Source: Spisula solida
Lineage: Eukaryota > Mollusca > Bivalvia > Venerida > Mactridae
NCBI GenBank assembly: GCA_947247005.1
Contig: OX365951.1
Location: 34,492,899-34,556,898 of the forward strand
DNA: 64,000 bases
Reading direction: 5' to 3'
Below are positions 36,201 through 48,200 of this stretch, one piece after another. Each line of letters begins with the position of its first letter. Within the stretch, counting starts at the first letter, position 1. A program made the translations under genes and the position numbers. The notes under the pieces are model-generated. The model had not been told where the DNA came from. It was given only the letters and a program-made list of their open reading frames with translations, and did no database searches.

Positions 36201-39200
36201 GGGCACATTAAAGACCCAGGCTGTCTATTCGAAATAAGAGCTAGGCGCACTTCTGCAGCGCCGGACATGCCTGTATCTAATGTCTCTCTCTCCCTTCAAG
36301 GGCTTTCTCTCAGTCTGTCCCTCTGATCAGATCATGCTGTATCTGCACTGATAGAGAATGCACATGCGCCTGCGTGGCTGCAACACTATAATGTAAAGTG
36401 CCTTTGAACGTGTGTTCGCATGAAAAGGGCGCTATATAAATCTGGTATATTTATTTATTTATTTATTTATGTAACACATGGTTCATTTACACAATGTTCA
36501 TAAGAACGAAAGTAGCAATGATATGTCATTAAATTAGACAGCCGGTTAGTAGGACGTTAATTGAACATTATAAGACTGTCTGTATTTACTCCATGTAAAT
36601 TAAAATAAATAAATATACCAGATTTATATAGCGCCCTTTTCATGCGAACACACGTTCAAAGGCACTTTACATTATAGTGTTGCAGCCACGCAGGCCCATG
36701 TGCATTCTCTATCAGTGCAGATACAGCATGATCTGATCAGAGGGACAGACTGAGAGAAAGCCCCTGAAGGGAGCTGTAATCATATAAATGTGTGATTTAA
36801 TAAATCGACTTTTGCCAATCGGCTGTTAAATTTATCTTCCAGATTCTATACTTGAAACAGCTGAAGTTGTCTATAGCAACATAGAAAATTTACTTATTCT
36901 GCAAACAAAACAGTCTGTATAAATTTACACACAATACACGATGAGAATGCAAATAGAGGCCTTTGTGATTAATTCTTATGCATATAACTCTAAACCGTGA
37001 TTTATACACTGGTATATCACACAAAACTATATTTTATTTTCTAAAAATATAATAATACAAAACAGAACTAAGTGAACGTGAATGGTCATATTTTTCTTTC
37101 CAAATAACTACATTGCACATTTGTCAAGCTGAGACACTCACTGCTGGCCGTTATTCTGAACAATGCAATAGTAACTCGCTGTATATAACGTTACAGTGTG
37201 GTTTATTGTAACTGTCACAGGTACACAGATTGTATTAAACATTGACCAAATTTGAGTATCTATTCATTTTGATGGTTTTTTTGGACACAAAAAGGTATGT
37301 CTCCCATAAAGGGCCAAAACCTTGGCAAAAATCATCCAACCGAACATTTTTGACAATATGCACAACTAGGCTTGGATGTAACAATACAGGTTTCTGGTGT
37401 TAGATATTATGACGGTGAGTAACTCTCAGTTTATGTGGATGGCACACCGCGACACTGGCCTAGGTTATATTTAGCGTAGAGAAGCGCCACCCAGGTTATC
37501 TGTCGATGATGCCTAATTTGGTACTAGTTTCAATAGAGGCGTACACGAGCTGCTCGGTGAAGCCTCGTTCTGGTTATATAGGTAAATACCTGTAACATTC
37601 ATATTATTGAGAGAGTCGTTGGCCGGCCGGGGAGAAGAGTGGTTGAAATGCATTCGTAGATTTAGACATATAATTTTCAAATATTGGATTAAAATGTAAA
37701 TAAACTATCATAGAACAGTTAGAAATGTTTGCTTTCTTATTAATTGTGCAACATGGAACAAAGCATTCATGTCAAGTTTCCTTGAATTCCAATCAGTGGT
37801 TAAAGGGAACAAGTAAGGACAACTTCGTGACATATATCATATCCAGACAGATACTTGGACATCAAGCACAAAATCAACATGTCTCCCCCATTATATTAGG
37901 GAGACACAACAAACCCTACACTACCTGATGGAGCCTTAGGAGTCATGTGAATACTTTTATCTATGACAATAGCATCTTCTGTAGATCGTTGTGAAACATC
38001 TGACAGATTGTCATCAGCGTCTTCAATCTCTGGCCCAAGAACGTCTTCCACTTGCAGATTATCATTTTCATCAAAAGTTCTAAAACAAAGCATACAAAAG
38101 ATGATATCAACATCTCTGTTTAGTGTATTATCATCCATTGAGAACAGGGAGCACTGTACATACAACATCCCTTACCAGCATATAAACATTACGGTTTCTC
38201 TGTTTAGTGTATTATCACCCATTGAGAACAGGGAGCACTGTACATACAACATCCCTTACCAGCATATAAACATTACGGTTTCTCTGTTTAGTGTATTATC
38301 ACCCATTGAGAACAGGGAGCACTGTACATACAACATCCCTTACCAGCATATAAACATTACGGTTTCTCTGTTTAGTGTATTATCACCCATTGAGAACAGG
38401 GAGCACTGTACATACAACATCCCTTACCAGCATATAAACATTACGGTTTCTCTGTTTAGTGTATTATCATCCATTGAGAACAGGGAGCACTGTACATACA
38501 ACATCCCTTACCAGCATATAAACATTACGGTTTCTCTGTTTAGTGTATTATCATCCATTGAGAACAGGGAGCACTGTACATACAACATCCCTTACCAGCA
38601 TATAAACATTACGGTTTCTCTGTTTAGTGTATTATCACCCATTGAGAACAGGGAGCACTGTACATACAACATCCCTTACCAGCATATAAACATTACGGTT
38701 TCTCTGTTTAGTGTATTATCACCCATTGAGAACAGGGAGCACTGTACATACAACATCCCTTACCAGCATATAAACATTACGGTTTCTCTGTTTAGTGTAT
38801 TATCATCCATTGAGAACAGGGAGCACTGTACATACAACATCCCTTACCAGCATATAAACATTACGGTTTCTCTGTTTAGTGTATTATCATCCATTGAGAA
38901 CAGGGAGCACTGTACATACAACATCCCTTACCAGCATATAAACATTACGGTATTACATGTTGATGTTGTACGATAAATTTCAGCCCTAAAATATGAATAA
39001 CAAGTGTTTTTTACATGAAGTTCATGTCTCCCACAAAGGGCAATAACTCTGGCATATATCATCTGACCTAAACTTCCTGACATTATGTACAGTAAAACCT
39101 CGGTAATACTAGCAGCGATTAATCGAGCAACCGGCCTAAACTTCCTGACATTATGTACAGTAAAACCTCGGTAATACTAGCAGCGATTAATCGAGCAACC

Positions 39201-42200
39201 GGCCTAATTCGAGCAAATTTCAAAGTCCCGGCAAATTTGTTCTATATTGTACATTAATTTATCCCTCTTATTCGAGTAAAGTTATTACGAGCATCATGTC
39301 TAATCCGAGTGCAGGTGTTGGTCCATTCAACAAAGATAGTTAGTTACTTTATCTCGAGGCAATCATCCGAGCAAAATTTCACACCTCCGAAAAATGTCAG
39401 CCTTCATTTCGTTACGATCCGTATTTTTCACACATCGTTAAAATCACATTTCATGACAATAGCGTAATCCCTTACACTTAAATTGATTTCAGTATTTTCG
39501 ATTTGATACATTAAACAGGAAGTAGAAGATATTTCATTAACGAACATGATTTAAACAACACATACGTTTCAAAACAAGTTCAATAGGCAACAATCGGGAA
39601 CAATTTAACACATACGAGAATTAGAATTATTTAATGCACCATCGAAGCTTCGAAAGAACTGACTCGCACAGACTTTTTAATAATCGTAAGATAACCAACG
39701 TACATAATATAATTATAGAAATATTTAGTCGCAGTTCGTTATAAAACTGCAAGTAAAAATCAAGTCAAAAACTTTTCCTATTCCGTATTTCATGAAAACC
39801 TGCGAGTGTAGGCTATAATTTCATGTGTCCGATACTGAATTAGTGAAGTAAATCAAGTCTGCGATTAAATCCAATTCTTATCAAACAACCCTGTAGAATA
39901 AATAATTGTCGATTTTGTAAAGTAGAAAATTAAATGTCAATTAAATTAACGCTATACGCTGATTGGCGAATTTTTACCGCGGTATGAAACTCTTGACGTT
40001 ACACTACTCCCAACTGTACCGGCGTTTGAAGTCAGTCGAAAGACCGTCGCGCTTTTGATGTTCCCAATTGTCGCGCACGTTTCAACTGGAAACCACAGGA
40101 ATATAACTTATTCAGCTAAACATCATGCCCTAAATAGATTATCATAGATAATACAGGGCATGTTTTTTACCCAATGTGCCGTATCCCTGTGCTGGACACT
40201 GAATCGACTATGCATCCGGGTTTTATTTTATCACGTCATCTGATCGATTTGAAGAAATGGGTTTGAAGTTTGAAATGATTTTTGTGCGTGGGTGTTTGTT
40301 CACACATTGTAGAATCTATTGTGCGCTTTAGTTTATATTATCTTTTTGCCGATGCGAACTTTTATTACAACAGTTGAATGGAATTTGATATTTAAAGTAA
40401 AAGTATTCATTACGACCTTCATATGCAATTTGTTGAATTCAGCAAATGTCCACACGATATAAATGGAGTATAGACTTGATAAACAATGACAATATTCGTA
40501 GTTACAACCAATTACATGTATCAAACGTATTTTCATTATAAACACAGTTACACTTAGTCATAACAACAATTCATCATAGACTTTGGATATTTCGAGCACC
40601 GGGCTTAACTCGAGCATTTGGCTTGTCCCGATGGGTCCTCGAGATAACGAGGTTTTACTGTATTAATAAGTCTTGGTACCAAGCATTCATGTGAAGATTC
40701 ATTAAATTCAACTAATGGTTAAGGAGACCAAGTATGGACAAACATTGTGACATCCAGAACAAGGTCCAGCACCAATTAATATATCTCCCCACTACATGTG
40801 AGAGACAGGATGATCTTAAGCTGAGAAAGAAGTTTAACATTACAAACCTTTCAGCACCATCCCCGTCATCTTGCCTGTCCCTCATTCTATCACATGTAAC
40901 TTGTCGTATACCTTCCTCTATCATCCCCTGCACTACATCATCATTAATACCTTTAATATCTCCAACCATCTCTCCAGCTTCTCTACCTCTCAGTTGTATC
41001 TCATTGTCAAGTTCACCAGTACTACATGCATTATAATTAACATCGGACGTATCAATATCTCTGTCTAAATCCACACCAGCAGTTACAGTATATCCAGTAC
41101 GCGGGTACCCGGACCTGTTTTTATCACAGCTTTCGACCCCATTGTTAGAAATGGCAGAATTTTCTAATTCTAGATCATCTAAGTAACGATCAGCATCAAG
41201 TTCAGGACCTTCAATATCTACAAAGTGTTCAGCATTTATGTCAGGACCGCTTTCAATGTTATCAACATGGTGTCCAGTATTATCAGATGTTATACCCTCA
41301 TGTATTAAAGCCTCTATCAATTCTGGTGTTCTCCGTATCTCACTTCTAGTCTGAAAAGCCTCCATTCCTAAAATAATACAATGTTTGTAAAATATGTACA
41401 TTCTTCTGCTGATTTCAGGTCAATAATTATCTGTGGATGTATGCTTTCATAAGCAGGAAGTATAACAAATACACATGACGTATAATACAAACTGAAATCA
41501 AATGGACATTGGGGAAAAGAACCTTGTAATATATTTATGCAGGTTAAAGTTTAATATCTCCTGATAAAACTGCAACATTGAGTTTTGACCTGCTTATATT
41601 TTCACCTGGCACTATGATATATTCCTTTCAGTTTTGATGACAACTGGTAATGGTAGGTCTGGCAATCAAGATATCAGACAAGCAAAGCAAAATAGCAACA
41701 ATAAGTCGCCATATCAACGATTTTCCATCTATTAACACTGCTGACCTCATAAGTGATATGGTTCATGATCAACGTTTCTACGTACCTAGTTTGAGGACCA
41801 TAGAATCAAGCTAGCATTCCCTTATTATCAATAGAACATGGTTTTGTCATTGGTGCAAGTTAGAAATTTTGAAAAAACTTAATATCCCAAAAAACACTAA
41901 AATCCCATGTATGCATACCTGAAAGCTTGCACCCATGTTTGGTCTACTAACAGTGTGACATGTGCAAAGCAATCTACCGGTTGCGTGATAATTAACACAA
42001 TCAGAAACAAGACTGCGTTCAATAAACGCTTATGCCCCATGTGGAAGCCTTGTCCATAAACAAGTCTAAGTCCAAAATTATGTCAAGGTGAAGGTCAAAA
42101 TGGGGTTAGGTGATACAGGCATGTGGAGAGTGTTCATATACAACATCCATGCAAGTATGGAAGCTTTGTAGCAAGCCATATTAATGCTAGAACGGTCAAT

Positions 42201-45200
42201 TTGGGTTAACCGGACGGACGAACGAACGAACGGACGGACGAACGAACGAACGGACAGGTGAATCACTATATGCCTCCCGATCTATCAATACGGGGGCATA
42301 AAAACAAACAAGTGACATTTACCAGAATTGAATGGAGAGAGTATTTCACCCTCTCCCATTATTTCATCCACCAGTAAGTCTGTAGGTGTCTTTCTACCGA
42401 CATTGCTATCATTGTGTAGTGTCTCAGTCAGCGTGTCATCTTTAATACTTCTACCTAGCGACATATCAGATTTCCCCGACCTGGGTGAGTCACTCTCTGC
42501 AGTCAGTGTATGATTATATATGTTTGACCGATCTGAACGAGCAGATAATTGGTGAAAAGCGTGAGCACTAGAATCATCATGTCTCCCTAAATCGGAACCC
42601 AGTGAGGTGTCTCCAAGTGGGACCTTCTCCATCATTGTTCTAGGACTAGAAACTTTTGTAAATGATTGATCATCTTTAGATTTAGCAGCTGTATGTCGAA
42701 CTACCTTCTCTCTACTTGATCTCGGTGTTGTCTTCAATGAAGCCTTGCTACCTGCAATAGTGACATAACTCAGGTAAACATTCATTGACAATATTTAATG
42801 AGCATGTATAAAACACAAACTCAAAATTCAGGAGACTCACCAGTGAGTTACTGTGTTACAAGAACTATATGCCAAAGCCATGAAAACTACAGTAAAACCC
42901 TGCAGAATATTGTTGCCAGTAAAATATAATCATAGGCACACAACATCACATTAACCATAACTAAACAAGGCTTTTATTCCGCATTAATTAGTAGAGCGGG
43001 GGAAATACCAGGGTTTTTTTTATTATAAGGAACGTTTTCTTTATAAAGGCATCTACCGTAAAGGGAAAACAGCCCAGCTAGATTAGTTTTAGAGATAAGC
43101 AGCACATAAAACTATTTAGACAATTATTGTCTGCTTGTCCACTTACATAATGGGTGAAAGATTTGACCATGAAATGAATTGTAGAACACATATATTACCA
43201 TCATCAGATACAATCATATATACACAACATCACAATCTTACTTCAATTGTACATTAATTGCAAGCCACACTCATAGCAATCAACCATCTGCAGACTGTGA
43301 ATTTAGCACTTGTCTGGTTGTCCGGGACAAGTAATTGTTGATTCGGGCAGGTAGCTTGTGCAGTAATTAAGGCAGTATATAGGAAAACTATACAGTTTTG
43401 CCGATTCGGGCAAGTAGCTTAAATTCCTTAATTCACAGACTGTCTCTGTATGACATATCAGTAATATACTTACTAGCATTACTCCTGGCAGATGTTGGAC
43501 GTGAGGAATGACGAGAGTTAGGCTGTGAAGATTTACGAGAGCTAGGTTGTGATTCTCGTGGCCTCGGTATCGATGACATTTCCTGCAGTCTGTAAAACCA
43601 TGAAGTGTATAATTATTACATTATTTGATAACATGTTAAAATACTAGGCACTATTGTTCTGCATTGTGTAGCCAAGAATCTAACACAAAATACCCTGGTA
43701 TCCCAAAACAAATTCATCTATTACATACACACAGTATAACCTGGTTTATCTGGAAATTGGTAACCTGTCTTAACCGGCATGGTTTGTCTTGATGTTTGGA
43801 CTTGATGTAAGACAAAAAATGGTCCATTCGGGTAAACCAAGAATTTGGCCCTTAGCAAGTGTAGTCCAAAATGAGGTCAATGTGAAGGTCAAATAAGGTC
43901 AGGTGATAAAGGTGTGACTGTGTGGAGAGTGTTCAAAAACAACATCCATGCAAATGTGAAAGCTTTGTAGCAAGCTGTATTAATGCTAGACGAAACTGTC
44001 AATTTGGGTTCACCTCGTACAAACGGACAGAGGGACAGACAGGCCAATTACTATATGCCTCCGGATTTATCAATATTGGAGCATAAAAACAGATGCTTAC
44101 TTTGTATCCAGTTTAAGATGTGTAGATTTGAAGAGAGTGTCTGTACCTCTACGTACAGAGGCTTTCATCTGTTCAGATATCTGGTTGATGGCTTCTGGTG
44201 TCTCAACAGCTGTAACAAGATGTTCAAATATTGGACATTTTTAACTTTTTTATCTTTAATTAATAGTGTACCTTATTAAAAGAGCCTTGCCTTGCCCATG
44301 ATCGAGTGGTTAGTCACCGTTAGTGTGCTGGATTTGTAACCTGGAAATAATTTTATTCCTATGTGAAGTTTCCTGGAAATGTTGCTGGTTTTTGGTGGCG
44401 GGGCAAGTTGGTGCTGGGAAGAATATAGTTCATGAAAACTCGTTAGACAGAATCAGTTGCCATATGATCTATTTGTGATTTATTTTATATAATGTGGGAT
44501 GATCCATAAATAATAGGACTTTTTCTTTATATCAAGGAAAATTAGACATTTTGAAATCTAGTTTGCTATTCATAATTTTTTATCTGTTACTGAGAAATAT
44601 GCAAACTATTAAGCACCTGTCCTGGTGTCATACTACGCTACTCACAGTATAACACAATGCTTAAAAATGACGGTAGCTCCACATGACGTCATTATTTTTT
44701 ATACGCTTATCATAACAATGTTGTTATATTACGCAATAAACCCAGCGTAAACGACATCATTACTATGTAATGTTACACAGCAACCAGCCAAAGCATGCCA
44801 ATTACATTTTTATATATTTTTTGTCTGGATGCTGCTCATAGTACTTAAGTTTTACTGCCAGAATTCATTCCTGTGATACAAATTTTTTCTGTTGGACCGC
44901 ATACCGTTACGGTAACCATGGGTTACAATTTCTTCCATTTATCATAGGCAATTTTTGCCGATATACAATAAATTCCTCATATATATGTGGAATAGTTGTA
45001 GAAATGCACATGCAAAATTTCAAAGCTGTACCATACTGAAACAAGACTGCGTTCAATAAACGCTTATGCCCCCTGTGGAAGCCTTGTCCATAAATAAGTC
45101 TAAGTCCAAAATTAGGTCAAGGTGAAGGTCAAAATGGGGTTAGGTGATACAGGCGTGTGGAGAGTGTTCATACACAACATCCATGCAAGTATGAAAGCTT

Positions 45201-48200
45201 TGTAGCAAGCCATAATAATGCTAGAAGAAACGGTCAATTTGGGTTAACCAGGACGGACGGACGAACGGACGGACGAACGGACGGACAGGTGAATCACTAT
45301 ATGCCTCCCCATCTATCGATAGGGGGGCATAAAAATCAAGAATTAGAATTATCCTGGGACAACCCTCATACACTTACCAGAACTGGACAATCTTGGTACA
45401 CCTATACCACCAGCTGGTGTCATTCCCTTATCTGGACTGAAGCTTGGTTTCGGTGATGGACCAACTAATCCAAGTCCAACTGACTGCAAAAACAAGCATG
45501 TTACATATATCTTACTCTTTCAATCTTACTATCCTCACCTTCAAGCAAGGGAGATATCCCAGTACAATTTTTGTTTGTGATCAAACATGAGACCTCTTGC
45601 ACTCGAACTGGACATTTTACCACTAGGCTATAATATACTATCTGGTCAATACAAACAGGCTATTCCTAGTACTCAATCCCTCAGACAATAAAGATAATGT
45701 AAACAATTTGAAAGTATTTATTGTGTCAATTTTGCAGTTCATGGAACAAATGTTTTTGTTGTATCAAGTATTGCAGTTCATGGAACTAATATAATTGAGG
45801 TGTCAAGTATTGCAGTTCATAGAACCAATGTATTTGTTGTATCAAGCATTGCAGTCATGGAACTAATGTATTTGTTGTGTCAAGTATTGCAGTTCATAAA
45901 ACTTCAAGTGTCAAGAGTCGCAGTTCATGGAATCAATGTATTTCTTGTGTCAAGTATTGCAGCTCATGGAACCAATGTACTTGTTGTGTCAAGTATTGCA
46001 GCTCATGGAACCAATGTATTTGTTGTGTCAAGTATTGCAGCTCATGGAACCAATGTATTTGTTGTGTTGAATATTGTAGGTCATGAAACTAAATTATTTC
46101 TTGTGTCAATGGTTGCAGTTCATAAAACCAAAATATTTGTTGTGTCAAGTCTCGCAGTTCATGGAATCAATGTATTTCTTGTGTCAAGTATTGCAGATCA
46201 AGGAACCAATATTTTTGTTATGTCAAATATTGCAGTTCATGGAACCAATGTATTTAGTGTGTCAAGTATTACAGTACATGGAACTAATGTATTTAGTGTG
46301 ACAAGTATTGCAGTTCATGGAACCAATGCTTTTGTTGTGTCAAGTATTTGCAGCTCATAGAAACAATGCACTTGTTATGTCAAGTATTGCAGTTCATAGA
46401 ACTTATGTATTTCTTGTGTCAAGTATTGCAGGTCAAGGAACTTGTGTGTCGTATTGCAGTTGATCAAGCAACCAATTAGATACTTGTCAATGAATTACAT
46501 GCTGAAGGTTTATTTTTAAAATAATAGAATCATTTTGTACATGAAACAATGATACTCAACCATACATAATTTACATTACATGCCATAACTTTCATAGACA
46601 GTAAATAATGTACAAAAATAATAGCCACAGTAATCATTACATTAGTTTTTCAATGGACCTTATGTATTTTTTGCAGTAAGATCGTTACTGTTACATAATC
46701 AACGTGAATTAATGCAGGGAATGTGACTATTCCTGAAACAATGACAAAGAATGTGAGAGAGATGCTGACATTTTTAAAATTTATCATTTTCAAGCCATAA
46801 AATGTAAATCACTCAGACTGGGGATGAATATTACATAAACAATAGTTTGGCATGTAGTATATACACATGAAGTTGACTAAAAGCATTAATTTCAAATTTT
46901 TTATGATTCATAAATATTACTCTTATGTTAATAATACTGTAAGATCATACAATTTTAGAGGTCAAAAGTTCATGAATATGTTATTCTAAAATAGGTGGCC
47001 AGTTTAAATGTAATTCCTGGTTCTTAAACTCTGGAAAGAACTGCTTTATGAGTTTTACCGTCAGTAGTTCATTAGCATAATTCTTTGCAAACAATTTTAA
47101 CAAAAATTTATCTCTCAATAGAGTTTCTGATTTAGTAGTTTAAGTCTATGCTTCATGTACCAAGGATTCCAGTATTTTTGTCTTGTTAAATCATTAAATG
47201 ACAACAAAATAGCATTGTTTTTAATAATTTATTTATTTCATATGCCAATAGTTTAAATTCTAGCAATAGAAGGAAGAACAATTTAACAAGTCAAAATTTA
47301 ACATTAAAACATGTGCAGTCCAAAATATTGCACAAAAATGAACACAGTATTTATTATACATGGAATCCCTGGTAAAGATAGGAAGCACTTGTAGAGTAAA
47401 TAGTCAGCACATTCTACATTAACATAATTACAATGAAATGATATCATATCAGTGAAGGAAACTGCCCCATCGGGATTCCCCTAACTACTTGCCATAGATC
47501 AGAAAACTATAGAGCTATCATTGATTCGACCTGAGGCATATCGACGATTCCTATATATCAGTAGACAAGTATCAACGATACATCAATTTACACATATAGA
47601 GGAACAAGAAACAGGCCCATCTGTCATAATTCACTTATTTAGCCATTCTACACTGTATATTTTGGGTATAGATTCAGCTTTTGAAAATAGCACCTTTGGT
47701 TTGAGTTTCGACTTGACCCATTTTGACAATTTGTGAACTTCCATTTTAACCAAGATAATGTTTTGTGCAGGACAATGAGGTTATTGGGTGGTTCCACTAT
47801 TTACCCATGTTATGATTGTTTCAAAATGTGAATCGATAATCGATCAGCTAAAATATATTGTCGATACATTGATATCCTTTCCATCAATGACAGCTCAAGA
47901 AAATTATACTTAAAAGGTTACCTGATCAGGCAATAAAATGGTCAATTTTTATACTCCTCAGAAAAACGGACCTGAATATAAAGTAATTAGGGGTATCCTC
48001 GTTTTGCCCAATCGGGCAATTTCTTTCACTGCCTACTAAGCATGTGATTTCTCTGAAATAGCAAAGCCAGTACATATGAAAACAGTGGACCAATTTTGGC
48101 GGGCAAGTAAATAAACATATCTCAGGTTAGCTTCAATTTTTTTATGCAATTTTACACAAACTAAGACAGCTAGTAGATTCAAGCATATTCTGTGAACTAG

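Noticed and set aside
37963..38976. 337-codon plus-strand ORF
   Set aside because: Antisense to HAUS6 exon 18, then runs through the 84-bp tandem array whose period is a multiple of three. The repeated peptide is a by-product.
45800..46360. 186-codon plus-strand ORF and overlapping ORFs
   Set aside because: Lies wholly in the 39-bp minisatellite (39 is divisible by 3); no start context or homology.
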